Below the pieces are notes generated by a model. It was given only the letters and a program-made list of their open reading frames with translations, did not search any database and was not told the origin of the DNA. From Paraescarpia echinospica (Eukaryota > Annelida > Polychaeta > Sabellida > Siboglinidae): a stretch of DNA of 64,000 nucleotides. The stretch spans positions 62,001 through 126,000 of the forward strand of contig JAHLWY010000282.1 in assembly GCA_020002185.1 (NCBI GenBank), given 5' to 3'. Position 1 is the first letter of the stretch. Each line of letters starts with the position of its first letter. Positions 1-11,208 of this stretch are shown piece by piece. Position numbers and translations under genes: made by a program.

Positions 1-50
1 TGAGATGATAATAACAGCAGGTGAGAAATTAACGAATTTTTATAGGTCAC

Positions 51-110
51 GTTTTCTTATAATCACACAAAACGTTAACATGGTTACGTTTTGTGTGATT
101 ATAAGAAAAC
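51..110. repeat. Perfect 25-bp inverted repeat (hairpin)
   Basis: Positions 51-75 are the exact reverse complement of 86-110, with a 10-base loop (76-85). No coding frame crosses it. It could be the end of a fold-back element cut by the window edge or a product of a local repair event; nothing nearby decides this. Confidence 0.9.
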
Positions 111-587
111 ATGGTCGCCAATGGGAAAACTAACAGTGGGCTGAGCCCTACAGCTGTTTTATAGCTAACTAAGAGGCAGAATCTCGGGGATTACTGGTCA
201 ATGAGGCACTACTAATCCCACTTTGCCTTTGTTTTAGCAGTAATACCTTTCACATCTTGAGGGTGGGTAAGGCATCAATAGGGAAATATGTTATTGAAGT
301 CTACTCCTGTTGGAGCAGTTGAATACTTTGATCTGTACATGTGAAAAACAAACCATGTCCATCCACCTTTCAGTCTATTCAACTTTAAGCTTATCTGGAA
401 GCCAATTTAATCCATCATAACCTAGCATTCCTAGGTACATGACATTTTAAGCTGAGTTAATGTTCGAAGCATACTGTTGGCTACAGTGACCCAGATTAAA
501 GAAGACCAAATGTTTTACAATACGCTTTATCTAAAGTGCAATTAACCAAGTACAACTAATATCTCACAATGGCAGATTGAGATCCTA

Positions 588-715
588 TCAATTCTGATTC
601 CGACTCAACTCCAAAATATTCCTACTCTGATTCCGATTCCACGAAATTAACTCTAAACGATTCCGAGTTGGAGTCGTCCTTTGATTCTGATTCCGGAGTC
701 GGAATCGGCCGAAGT
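588..715. repeat. Degenerate hexamer repeat rich in GATTCC/GGAATC
   Basis: The stretch is made of variants of GATTCC and GACTC, running first in one sense and ending in the opposite sense (GGAGTCGGAATC), so it can fold on itself. It is non-coding and probably intronic to AKR gene A. Confidence 0.6.
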
Positions 716-833
716 GTGAAACATACAATATACCCATTTTGTATATGTCAAAACTTGTGAAACAAAATGGAATGCAGAGAATCGAAATGCATTAATTATA
801 GAGAACTTCCTCCAATATCAAGGTAACATGTAC

Positions 834-1118
834 ACTTTATTATTAATGGCAAACATAAATGTAATGTTTATATAGGAGCAGGTAGTTCTCTCTGACACTG
901 TACAGTAGTCTATAAATGAATATTCTAACACACATAGTATATTGGTAGTCAATAATGAATATATTTGCAAAGTATTACTTTATTATTAATGGCAAACATA
1001 AATGTAATGTTTATATAGGAGCAGGTAATTCTCTCTGACACTGTACAGTAGTCTATAAATGAATATTCTAACACGTAGTATATTGGTAGTCAATAATGAA
1101 TATATTTGCAAAGTATTA
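834..1118. repeat. Direct tandem duplication, unit about 143 bp, two copies
   Basis: Copy one (834-976) and copy two (977-1118) both begin ACTTTATTATTAATGGC and end near CAAAGTATTAC, with only a few differences including a small deletion in copy two. The near identity suggests a recent event. No coding content is seen. The rest of 1-1342 shows no gene and is probably an AKR intron. Confidence 0.9.
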
Positions 1119-1342
1119 CTTAACTTTCAAGTGACTCATGAACCGAACTTCACTTCATAGAGATTAACTACAGCTTGTATTTGTCTTCTGTGTATGATGT
1201 GTGTATTCTATATTCTTTCTGCAAATAATCACATTATATATACTATATAATATTTATAATATATATATCGTTTTACCATTGTTAACTTCACCATTCCCAT
1301 ACAAGCTCTGACTCATGTTGAGTGCTCTATCACTTTCTACAG

Positions 1343-1449
1343 GTGGAGATTCATCCGTACTTCTCACAGCAGAAACTAGTGAAGTTCTGCCAAAAGAGAG
1401 GCGTAGCTGTTGTGGCCTACAGTCCGCTGGCCTCTGGTCCCATTCCAGG
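1343..1449 (+). CDS. Aldo-keto reductase gene A, internal exon (VEIHPY segment)
   Basis: The exon follows a pyrimidine-rich acceptor (TTTCTACAG) and ends at a GTTAGT donor, coding 35 codons plus two bases. The peptide begins VEIHPYFSQQKLVKFC and contains VVAYSPLASG, the AKR segment (N-Q-V-E-x-H-P-Y ... YSPLG) that lines the NADPH pocket of the (beta/alpha)8 barrel. AKRs reduce aldehydes and ketones with NADPH in the cytosol. Earlier exons would lie before the window. The next exons I can attach are at 11209 and 12295. The exons that should lie between (a linker exon and the IPKSVT exon) were not found, although this intron now holds a Ty3 element. Family assignment is secure; whether the gene is intact is not. 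Confidence 0.9.
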
Positions 1450-1495
1450 GTTAGTAACACGCTGGTTTTGCAACCGCCTTGTCTGTTGTTGTAAC

Positions 1496-1660
1496 AATAG
1501 ATGTGAGCGAGTCGAGCGGTAGAGCGCTGGACTTTCGGTTGAGGCGATCGAGTTTCGAATCCCACGACCGATTGCCGTTTCAAAACTTTGGCAATTTTGT
1601 TTATTTCACGTTGTCTGTCTTTCAGAAGAGACATTATAAACCATTGGTATCTTCTATCTG
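1496..1660 (+). mobile_element. tRNA-derived SINE-like segment
   Basis: It contains an A-box-like stretch (GAGCGGTAGAGCGCTGG) followed about 35 bases later by a B-box-like TTTCGAATCCC, the arrangement of an internal RNA polymerase III promoter. The stem pairing is too poor for a working tRNA, so a SINE head is the better reading. It sits just inside the intron after the AKR exon at 1343. Confidence 0.5.
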
Positions 1661-2494
1661 GTGTCTATGGCTGGGAATGTAAAAGATTCCTTACGGGGGT
1701 AAATGTATAACTTGTAGTGGACTCACTTACTCTAGAGAAGGAAATTCTGAAACCCAAGCTTGATAATCCACTATCCACATACATATGGCTAAGACAGAGT
1801 GGTGAACTAATCATTAAAAGCAGCAGAAAGAGAAATGTATAAATTCTGCAATTACTCCCTCAGAACTAACATTTCCACTCTTAAGAAAATCCTTGTGGTG
1901 CTGATAATTGTTAAAGCGATTCTTTGAGAATTTTAATCTCTAATGTACGCAATTATTAAATAATCCTGTTAATATGATTATTTCATGTAATTATATGCCT
2001 TTATTTAATTAGAATTTGTTTTATTAATCACTAATGACCCTGACAATATATCAAAAAAATAACTGCGCGTACGCACAGTTTCTATTTTAGCCCCTCCTTT
2101 ACGATCCGTATAAGGCATGCTCCTGAATATTCGGGACTGTCCGTCAGACTTCGATTAGCTACACCGAGTTAATAGATGCAAGAAAAACGTCATAACATTT
2201 GTGTATTTGGATTAGCCACGCCATGCGAATGAGTGGTGACTGATACAATTATCAAAATGAAACGTGGACCAGCTGCTGTTTATGTCACAGATTCAGCAAA
2301 GAAAAGAAGGAAAATATATGGAATAAACGGAGAATGAATATAGCGACAGCTCATGACAGAATGGTTGATTTAAAAGTAAAAAACACCAGCTTTCCACGCA
2401 CGAAGCCGCCGATGACATATTGAATGATTGGCTTTGTTTTTGTTGGAATATAAAACATACAAAATCTCACCTATGGTACTATCATGTTCCTTTC

Positions 2495-2830
2495 TAGTCC
2501 TTTGGGCCGAAAGACCAATGGACTTATGCCATCCCTCTGCGTGGGCCGTGCACCGTGCAGCCATATTTCAGAAACCATTATGCAATTTTTTCTCAAATTT
2601 TGCACAGACCTATCTTAGGGTACTGCCACTATCCACGAGAAATCTTTGTGATTGAATCATTCTAAGGGTCCCCGAAACTGGTAAATTTTCACATTTTGCC
2701 TATTTTTTCAAAAACTGTTCAGCAACTTTTTTTCAAATTTTGCATAGACGTATCTTAGGGTACTCCCACTATACACAAGAAATCTGTTTTTGATTTAATC
2801 ATTCTAAAGGTACCTCTGGGCCCTCAAATT
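2495..2830. repeat. Dispersed repeat, 'AGTCCTTTGGGCCGA' family, copy 1
   Basis: It starts with an imperfect dyad (AGTCCTTTGGGCC / GACCAATGGACT) and continues with TTATGCCATC, CAGAAACC and two near repeats of the segment ending ATTGAATCATTCTAAGG. The same family recurs at 8615-8860 and 9205-9560. It has no coding frame. The remaining DNA from 1690 to 3099 shows no gene. Confidence 0.75.
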
Positions 2831-3099
2831 GCTACATTTTCCTAGTAGTTCCCTACTGCTGTAAGCCTCCTGCACTGATCTATATTTATAACTTAGTGTT
2901 TTGCTCAGGTTTTCAAAAGGGCAGGGTGCCATTTTAGTAAAAGGGCACGTAAAGCGCGGTGAGCAATGGTTAAAAAAGCACTTGCAACATGCGACTAAAT
3001 TAAATACATGAGACGCAGTGGTAGAGTACAGCTTGTAATTTAATATCATACTACTTACATATAGTATATTATGTACACAGTGTATACGTATATGTATGT

Positions 3100-3244
3100 T
3101 GTTTCACTCTTTACTCCCTGGTATCATAGTGAGTTGTTTATTGCCACAATCGTTGTCTGACAAACATACCGCTAGCCGAGGAAACACAGAACTGCGCAAG
3201 CACGCTAACTACAGTCCGTTCTACAAAAGTTGGATATTGACACA
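3100..3244 (-). repeat. 3' LTR of the Ty3-type element
   Basis: The 145-bp terminal repeat matches 7437-7581 with about four differences, all transitions by my count. It contains AATAAA on the minus strand (from TTTATT on plus), a possible polyadenylation signal. Confidence 0.95.
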
Positions 3245-3256
3245 TCCCTTCTTTTC
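3245..3256 (-). other. Polypurine tract of the Ty3-type element
   Basis: On the minus strand this reads GAAAAGAAGGGA and lies directly against the 3' LTR, where the plus-strand primer is expected. Confidence 0.8.
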
Positions 3257-3391
3257 TAAACAAAGAAAAATAAGAACTTACTAATAAAACACTATCTATA
3301 TAGCGCTAAAGTGGCTCAATGGTCTACAACTACAACTTATTAACACTAGTTAAACGTTCAATTATAAAATAGAAATAAGCGTATGGCAAAG

Positions 3392-4319
3392 TCACACGGT
3401 GGTAATATAGTCCGCCAGACGAGTAGATCGTTTCTTGAGCCGCACAGATCTTCGCGGAGTCGTCACCGTGGCGTCACTCATCTCCGGTGAATGATCTGCC
3501 GGTTCGGATGGCTCAGGTGTCGTCTCCGTTGCTGGCTCCTGCGTCTGCGGGTTTGTCTCGTCCTCGTGTTCGTCTAAGGTGCACTTGATTCCGCCTGTAT
3601 GTACCAACAGGTGTATCAACTTCGTACGATCGTTCATCGAGACGTCGTTGAACCTCGGCCTTTTCCCATGCCTTTTGACCAGGACGGAACGGCTTCATGC
3701 GAACGATATCGCCCTCCTCGAGGATCGGAAGATCTTTCGCTGTTCTGTTGTAGTTTTTTCCTTGTTTCTCCTTCTGTTTGCTTATTCTGACCCTGTCTTT
3801 TCTCAAGTATTCTTCGCCCCTTGACACCAGAAGTGTTGTTGTCATCGGGAGTAATGTTCGCGTTCGTCTGTTTAACAGTCTCTGTGCTGGACTGCTTCCA
3901 ACCCCTTGTGTCGGTGTGTTTCGGATTTCTAGAAGTGCTAGATATGGGTCTGTCTGTGACTTCTTGCATTTGGTGAACATCAGCTTTGCGGCTTTCACGG
4001 CTGCTTCCGCTCTTCCGTTGGTGCTCTGGTGGCCTAGTGCGCTGGTCTGATGCTCGATGTCCCACTTCGCAGCAAATCTCTGGAATTCGTCCGAGACGTA
4101 CTGCGGCCCGTTGTCGCTAATTATGACTGATGGGATGCCATTTCTAGCGAAGTGTGCTTTCATAGTTTTTATCACGCTTGCTGTGGTCGTTGAAGTCATC
4201 CTGTCGACTTCCCAGAAGTTGCTTGTGTAATCGACCAATACGTGATAGTCACGACCTTCCCAGCTGAACAGGTCCACTCCGACTTTCTCCCATTGTCTCG
4301 TCGGTGTCTCTTGTTGCAT
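3392..4319 (-). pseudogene. Ty3-type integrase core and C-terminal region
   Basis: This is the catalytic part of the retrotransposon integrase, which inserts element cDNA into the host chromosome. The first aspartate is in GVDLFSWEGRDY, the second in ISDNGPQY, and the glutamate in NGRAEAAVK about 35 residues later, so the DDE set is visible. The preceding 4320-5285 frame is in the same phase but separated by a single stop codon. Near 3575 the frame shifts; the tail (RRSVRLKKRSTRLADYI, 3392 to about 3570) is a basic C-terminal end in another frame. Both breaks argue against a working protein. Confidence 0.9.
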
Positions 4320-5285
4320 TTACGTTTCTTTTTGTTGTGCTCGTTCATAGGTTCTGCACGCCTCACAGTTCTCAACCACTTGTCTAATGTCTGATGCCAT
4401 GTTAGGCCAATATATACATTCTCTTGCTCGTCGCAGGACACTTTCCACACCAAGGTGTGAGCTGTGGAGACACTCCTTCGTGAGTTTCCTCATTCCATCT
4501 GGGATGACTACTCTTTCTCCTCTGAAGACTAAACCGTCGTGCAGTGCTAGTTCGTCTCTCATGCTGAAATACGCATGGATGCTAGTTGGGGTTTCATCAC
4601 GCGTCTCGGGCCACCCTCGCTGTATGACATGCTTCAGTGTCTGTAGAGTCTCGTCGCTCTCCGTGTGTGCCTTCAGCATTGCCAGGCGTTCTGTGCTGAT
4701 TGGCTGCTGCTTCACAGCATTCACAGCTCCAAAATTGTCGGTACCGCCTTGATGTTGCAGGTATGACCGAGAGAGAGTATCTGCGATAGACATCTCTTTC
4801 CCTTTGTGGTAGGCGACCTCCGTGTCGTACTGCAACATCCGCAGGAGCATTCCTTGCAATCTCCTCGGAGCTTTATACAGTAGCTTCTTTACGATCATTT
4901 CGAGAGATTTGTGGTCGCTGTGTACAATTGTCCTTCGCCCAAATGTGTATTGGTGGAAACGTTCCAACGAGAAAACGATGGCAAGACATTCTTTCTCAAG
5001 TTGCGCATATCTAGTCTCCGTATCAGTGAGTGATCGACTAGCGTAGGCGATAGGTCTCCCCTTTCGTAGGAGAGCTGCACCAAGTCCGGTTTCGCTAGCG
5101 TCGCACTCGATGACAAGTTCGGCTTGAGGCTCATAGTAGGTGAGGATCGGACTCTGTGTCGTCAGCTGCTTTATCTTCTCCATCGCTCTTTCTTGTTGTT
5201 CTGACCACTTCCACGGAACGTCAGGATGCGCTAACCTTCTGATGGGTTCCATGACATCGGAGAGGCCCGGCAAGAACTTACCCAA
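4320..5285 (-). pseudogene. Ty3-type RNase H and integrase zinc-binding region
   Basis: It is a 321-codon open stretch that continues pol. RNase H motifs are present: CDASETGLGA (first Asp), LEKECLA (Glu) and HSDHKSL (third Asp). Near the end comes the integrase HHCC finger: H-S-S-H-LG ... NCEACRTY. The start seen here is not a true start; the upstream RT frame reaches 5278 and the two overlap by eight bases in different frames, so one small indel separated them. It ends at a TAA immediately followed in frame by the integrase core. Confidence 0.92.
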
Positions 5286-7242
5286 CCGTGCCCTGCAGCC
5301 TCTGGACGCCCTTCACGTCGTTTGGGTTCTCCATTTTTATGATGGCCTCAATTTTCTTCTCGTCTGCTCTCAGTCTTTCACTGGTGACCAGATGTCCTAT
5401 GAAGTGTATCTCATTCGTCCGGAACTCGCACTTCTTCTGGTTGAGTCTGATGCCAGCTTCACGACATCGCATGAGCAGCAAACGCAGCTTCTTGTCGTGG
5501 TCGTCGTCGTCTCTGCCGAAGACGACTATGTCATCCGCCACGCAGATGACACCTTCAAGACCCTCAAGGGCCTGGTTCAACTTCCGCTGGAATATCTCGG
5601 CGCTGACGTTCGTCCCGAATGGTAAACGCTTCCATCGGTACTGACCAAACGGTGTAATGATGGTAGTCAGCAGGCTACTCTCTTGTTCGAGGTCACAGTG
5701 CCAGTACCCTGATTGCAGATCTAGCTTCGAGAATACTCGTGCCGTGGACATCTCTGGTAGCACCTCGTCCATTGTCGGTAGCGGGTAAAGTTCACAGTGT
5801 AAGACCTTGTTTAGTGGTCTCGGGTCTATACAGATACGCAACGACGTGTCCTTCTTTGTCTGTATAGATATTTGGCTACACCACTTGGTGGCCTCGGTGA
5901 CTGGACAGCTCTTCAGTGTGATGGGGACTCTTCTCGGCGGGCATTGCACGGGTACCGCATCCTGTTCCACGTGGAGGTGGACCTTTCCCGGTAGGCTTCC
6001 CAACCCTCCCTCGAAAACGTCGTTGAACTTTTCCAATACGTTTGTCGACGTTACCTCGTGCATCAGCTTGAAACTTCCGTAGTTTACGGTTATGAGGCCC
6101 ATTTCTTCTGCGGCCTGCCTGCCGATGAGAGGTGTGAAGTCTCCTTGGACGACTTCAAACCACACTGCATACTTTTTGTTTCTTGCGGGGTTTTCTACGA
6201 CTGATTGTGTCTTGCCAACAACAGCTCGAGTCGTCTTGTTCCACATGTGTAGCGTTACATTGGAGGTCACAATATCCTCTTTATTGACGTACTTCTCGGG
6301 CAGGACGTTCACGGTCGCCCCACTGTCAACTTGAAGCTTCGCCAGCTTGCCATTCAATTTTAGTTGTGCGTAAATCGGACCTCTATTGTCCGAAGCCTTA
6401 CGCAGACCCATGATGGTCTCGTCCGCGCTCTCTGACGCAGCGATATTGTGCACCTTCTTGTTTCCTACCTGGCAACAGTTCGAGAAATGATTTTGTTTTC
6501 TACATTTGTGGCACGTTTTTCCCCACGCAGGGCAACTTTCTTTCCTCTGCTGGTGTGTGCGTCCACAGAATTTACAGCTCAGCCTCTTTTCGCTGTCGCT
6601 GCGTTTAATGCGTTGTTTCTGTTTGTGTGCGTCACGGTATCTAGGTTTTCTTGTGTGATCACCGCGAAAATTGACTTTGTGTATCTGATCTGTGTCACAC
6701 ATAGATTTCATCTGTTTGCTTGCTGCCTCATCAGAGCGGCAGATATCTATGGTCATCTTCAGCGTCAACTTCCTTTTCTGCAGCAGGTGTTTACGACTAG
6801 CGGGATCTCGAATGCCCATGAGGATGCGGTCTCTTATCAGCGAGTCGTTCAAACAGTCACAGAAATTGCATGATTTTGCCAATAATCTGAGTGCCGATAA
6901 ATACGCATCAAAGGTTTCGTCCACACCTTGATTCCGCTTGTTGAACACGTAGCGCTCGTACGTCTCGTTCAGTTCGCCTTGAATTGTAGCATCAAGTTTC
7001 GCCATGATGACGGTAGTATCTTCATTGTCCTCTCCTTCCACGAATGTCAAATCATCGTATAGCCGTACACCCACGGGTCCCATTGCATTGAGAAGTACGG
7101 CTAGCTGATACGCTTTATCTTGTTGTTGCAACTTCGTGATGATAGCGTAGTTCTTGTACAGCCTCTTGAACATCGCCCATTCTTCAATTGGTTGATCTTT
7201 GAAGATTAGTAGCGGCGGCGGATTGACATTTGCGAGAGGCAC
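5278..7242 (-). pseudogene. Ty3-type gag-protease-reverse transcriptase
   Basis: It is a 654-codon open frame beginning at the first ATG after the leader. Residues 1 to about 215 are gag-like. About residues 222-260 hold two zinc knuckles (CKFCGRTH..., CHKCRKQNHFSNCC). A protease follows with the active-site triplet in VDSGATVNVLP. The RT part shows LRICIDPRPLN, FSKLDLQSGYW and VADDIVVFG, the last being the catalytic YxDD-like motif with Val replacing the usual Tyr/Phe. Compared with relatives I know, roughly 15-20 residues are missing between RRVPITLK and CPVTEATKW at the start of the RT, an internal deletion likely to be fatal. The frame ends after RLQGTVG by frameshift. Confidence 0.93.
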
Positions 7243-7418
7243 TGCACGTGCTTGCTCACGGCCATCGTGACAGACTTATGGTGAATCGACTGTAGCTCCT
7301 ACGACACGCTCGTGCGAGGATTCAGTGCACTTCAACACTACGATATTCACCGTCTCGTCAACGATCATCAGCAAAGTACTGCATTAATCACATTAATGTA
7401 TCGCCGGAGGTTTGGGCG

Positions 7419-7436
7419 CTTTAGTCGCTGCCACCA
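7419..7436 (-). other. Primer binding site of the Ty3-type element
   Basis: The minus strand reads TGGTGGCAGCGACTAAAG directly after the CA of the 5' LTR. TGG at the start pairs with the CCA end of a tRNA. I do not assign the tRNA. Confidence 0.8.
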
Positions 7437-7581
7437 TGTTTCGCTCTTTACTCCCTGGTATCATAGTGAGTTGTTTATTGCCACAATCGTTGTCTGACAA
7501 ACATGCTGCTAGCCGAGGAAACACAGAACTGCGCAAGCGCGCTAACTACAGTCCGTTCTACAAAAGTTGGATATTGACACA
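7437..7581 (-). repeat. 5' LTR of the Ty3-type element
   Basis: This is the partner of 3100-3244 and the same length. It is followed on its outer side by the target duplication TATGT. Confidence 0.95.
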
Positions 7582-7586
7582 TATGT

Positions 7587-8310
7587 ATTATAATATAGAC
7601 TCTGTCAAGCATTTGTAGAACAAAACGCAATATTCAGCTTTACATAACTTTTTAATTTATGTCAGTCTGCACCATATTCAACATAAACAGAGATTATTAT
7701 ACATGTAATATGTGTGCCAAATTTCTTTGGGTTAGGTTTAATATAAATTGAGATATACTGTTATGTTCGATTTTCAAAATTAAAAATGTACAAGTAACAT
7801 AGTAATTTTGAAAAATGACATTTAGATAAATATAAATGTGAATAAATGGAAGATTATAGTATATATAGACAATACAACATGAACATGTTTTATTTAATTA
7901 AATTAGCATGTGTTAACTTTATTTAAGTTTTAGCAAAACACAATATTTAGCATTACATAACATTTTATGTATAAATTCACACCATTTTTAATATTCCCAG
8001 ACTGATATAATAAATAGGTATGCAAAATATTGTTGGGCTAGACTGAACATAAATTGAGATATATTGCACTGCAAATAGTAAAAGGTATGATGTCAAACAT
8101 TAAAATAATTATACACATGCATGTAGATAATTGGGAAAATTCCATTTTATTTACAAAACATTTTTTCTAAACATTACATATCTTGTCAGTCCCAATTCAG
8201 CATCTGATATATCGGTGGTGGTCCAGGATTCGGTTATACCTATTATATGAGGGTCAATATCTTCTACCATAATGTTTAGTTCATTTCTTTTTTTACCATA
8301 CTCCTTGCAT
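7587..8310. repeat. AT-rich DNA with degenerate roughly 300-bp direct repeats
   Basis: Segments starting CAAAACGCAATATTCAGC (about 7620), CAAAACACAATATTTAGC (about 7930) and CAAAACATTTTTTC (about 8153) share order and the phrase AATTGAGATATA. No gene is seen; it is probably AKR gene A intron. Confidence 0.5.
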
Positions 8311-8530
8311 TGTCAAAGTTAGAAAAAAGTTTACGTTGGCAGTCGCTCAAGGAAACGGGTGTCTGGCCGCTTTCGGCCATTCAAAGTGTATAGTGTTAAA
8401 AATAAAATTGACAAATGTCTAGGGTAGATTAGATAATAATAGAAGAATAATAATTGGACCATTAATAAGCCAAAAGCCTTGTCTACACTATGTTCTAACC
8501 CACATTATGCATCTGTGTGGTGAAAAAGTT
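8310..8530. repeat. Segmental duplication block, copy 1 (pairs with 37725-37910)
   Basis: Both copies contain CTCAAGGAAACGGG, then TCTGGCCGCTTTCGGCCATTC and a stretch up to AACCCAC.TTATGCAT. Here the match stops and resumes only at about 10680, so about 2.1 kb (roughly 8530-10680) is extra relative to the second copy. Confidence 0.8.
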
Positions 8531-10680
8531 ACGTCAGATGTGGAGTTAAGTTCCCATGCTAAAACGTAGCCCAGGTCATCTTAGCTCCATGATTAGATGC
8601 GGGCCAAGCTGTGCTTTTTAGTCCTTTGGGCCGAAGGTCCAACGGACTTATGCCAACACTCTGCGTCCGCCGTGCTCCATTAGCTGCCATATCTCAGAAA
8701 TCGTTCAGTAACTTTTTCTCTAATTTTGCATAGACATTACACGTGGTAGTGCCATTATACACAAGACATCTGTGTTTGATTGAATCATTCTAAGGGCATC
8801 TCAGGGGCCCCCAAATGCCAAATTGTTACACTACCTTGTGATGTGGTTTTGAGAAGGGCCCTTGAGACCATCCCCTAACAGTAGATGTTTGTGTATTGTG
8901 TCAGAAACAGAACCTGGCAGCTATACCCATCCCTACAATGTATGTCACTTGTGGATTCTGTGTCTTGCATGGATATCTATTTCTATGCAGTTGTTTTATA
9001 TGGAGGTTGGAGTTTGTTGTTTCTGGTGTGTAATTATATGCAGGATGTTTGTTAAATTAGTTATTTTTAGGCCACAGAAAAGTTACTCCCGGTTTCTCAT
9101 CAATGCATGTATTTACGTCACACAGCTATACCCCTTCGCTATACCTTCTGTCACATGCGGAGTCTATGTCTTGCATGGATATCTATTTTTATGCAGTTGT
9201 TAGTCCTTTGGGCCGAAGGTCCAACGGACTTATGCCATCACTCAGCGTCCGCCGTCCACTGGCCGCCGTTAGCTGCCATATCTCAGAAACCGTTCAGCAA
9301 CGTTTCCCCTAATTTTGCATAGACGTATATTAGGGTACTGCCACTACAGAGACAAGAAATCTGTATTTGATTGAATCATTCTAAGGGCCACATAGGACCC
9401 CCGAAACTGGTAAATTTTCACATTTTGCCTATTTTTAAAAAACTCTTCAGTAACTCTTTCTCTAATTTTGCACAGGTGTATCTTAGGGTACTGCCACTAT
9501 ACATACATGAAATCTGTATTTGATTGAATCATTCTAAGGGCACCCCAGGGCTCCCAAAATGCAACATGTTCCTGCTATTTACCTACTTCTGCCTCCTGCT
9601 GCCACTGATCTCTATTCATAATTTTATAGTGGACTTTGCCCTGATCTATGGGGTGGCCAAATGGAGAGGCCAGCTGTAAACCTGTGTATTGGGCTAGCTT
9701 TGGGTCACTGCCTGCCATTGTCCCAGTGTCAAACTGAATGCCTCCATGTGGGCTGTAACTATATATAATGTGTAACGGGAATCCCTACTGCACTGACAGA
9801 ACCTGAGAAACTAGCAAAGAGAGAATAGCAAAAGACACAATTATCAATACAATGTAAAGATATGATCTAGGATTAAAATAAAATAACTTAGATATAAATT
9901 AATATATAAAATAACTTAGGTATACTCGAAAAGGTTAAAGCATATGTAGCCAAAATTATAAGAAATATTATTAAGATGTTTTACTATATATGTTGCACCT
10001 ATTACTTCAATCCAATTCAATCAGTATTATGTTATTAATTGCTACTGTTTTTAAATCAAAATGCACACTCTGTAAATGTACCTTGCGAACAAATAATGTT
10101 TTATCATAGTTCATCTCTTTCTTCTTTCCAGTATGTGGGGGAGGGTGGTAGGAACAAAATGATAACAGAAATTGTGTGCACACCTTTAACTGCGCTACAT
10201 ACGAGATTGCAGCTCACCAACTCTCCTGCAAGGTTTCTACATCCACTGGAAATCGGCCTAAATAGCAGAGTATCAGGATCAAATTCTACGGTATTTTTAA
10301 TAACACATTATCTAACATATACAATCTTCACGAAACGGTCTACTCGAATATTTTATTTCCGGGTGTATCTTCAATGACATGCATATAGTCTCCACTAAAC
10401 ATGTCAACATTTTACTTCCATCATAACCCTTAGTGATATGTAACTATGATTAAACATAAACCATTTCATTAATAATTATAAACTCACAATATAGTCCCAA
10501 GGACTTCAGGGCCTCTTGGTTCATTTTTATATAATCCGCTTATGTGTACTTGTGAAGACGGATAGTCCAGGTTATCTCAGTGTCAAGACTCTGCTACAGA
10601 GGTTACATGTAAGTTTGATAGTGATGTAGGCAAACAACAACATACTGGATCAAGTTAGAAAACGTAGATGCTACATAGAA
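8530..10680. repeat. Inserted repeat-rich DNA with two more 'AGTCCTTTGGGCCGA' copies
   Basis: Copies of the dispersed repeat begin at about 8615 and 9205, each with the dyad AGTCCTTTGGGCC / GTCCAACGGACT and the downstream ATTGAATCATTCTAAGG. They are separated by a short direct duplication (TGTCTTGCATGGATATCTAT at about 8960 and 9169). The second block of DNA (about 9600-10680) shows no gene. It is absent from the paralogous region near 37915. Confidence 0.65.
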
Positions 10681-11063
10681 ACGCTAAGATTTAACCCGGC
10701 TTAACATTATGCTTCGTGTAGACATTACACAGATTTAATTTCAGCTAAAATAACCTTGGTTAACTTTAACCTCGGTTAAAATGTTATTCTATGTAGAAAC
10801 ACTTACAGGCTTCCTTGTCGTATGGGATTTTTGCTTTGGATGGCAATTTTGTTAAAACATAATTGGGATAGCAGTGCTGCATACCATTTCGGATTTCCCG
10901 TAATCATTACGGAACTTGACCTCAGATTACGACGGAAACTGCCGCCGTACTACAGAAATATAAATATGTAAAATGATACACATTAAAGAACTGTTCAATC
11001 TTGCTAGTGTCAGTCACTGTGTCTGCTTCGGATAAAAGGCTTGATTGGCAACCAGGTGTACCA

Positions 11064-11113
11064 ATGGGGTGGGGTGGCGTGGGGTGGCGTGGGGTGGCGT
11101 GGGGTGGCGGGAG
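11064..11113 (+). repeat. G-rich tandem repeat (GGGGTGGCGT unit)
   Basis: About five units of GGGGTGGCGT lie 100 bases before an AKR exon acceptor. Runs of four G could form a quadruplex in single strands. The paralogue at 42536-42612 has GGTGT units instead, and 25820-25890 has GGGGT units. Confidence 0.8.
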
Positions 11114-11208
11114 GGTCATTACAGAAATTGTTTTTGTGAAGTAGACAATCCTGGGAGAGTGAACATGACCCAATACAGGTATGCAATGTAGTGTCTCATG
11201 CCCTCCAG

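Larger units (their letters stand above)
3100..7581 (-). mobile_element. Ty3-type LTR retrotransposon, structurally complete, genes broken
   Basis: Two 145-bp LTRs begin TG and end CA in the element's sense. The 5-bp direct repeat TATGT flanks them (3095-3099 and 7582-7586), the mark of an integrase-made insertion. A primer binding site abuts the right LTR and a polypurine tract abuts the left one, so transcription runs leftward. Inside, the order is gag zinc knuckles, protease, reverse transcriptase, RNase H, integrase, the Ty3 order. The coding region has a frameshift near 5280, a stop at 4320-4322, another frame change near 3575 and a missing block in the RT. It inserted between the AKR gene A exons at 1343 and 11209. 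Confidence 0.96.

Noticed and set aside
1254..1634. 126-codon minus-strand frame over the AKR exon
   Set aside because: It is antisense to a well-supported exon and the SINE; no homology.
2804..3049. 81-codon minus-strand frame
   Set aside because: No recognisable motif, no codon bias visible and it lies in repeat-rich intron DNA.
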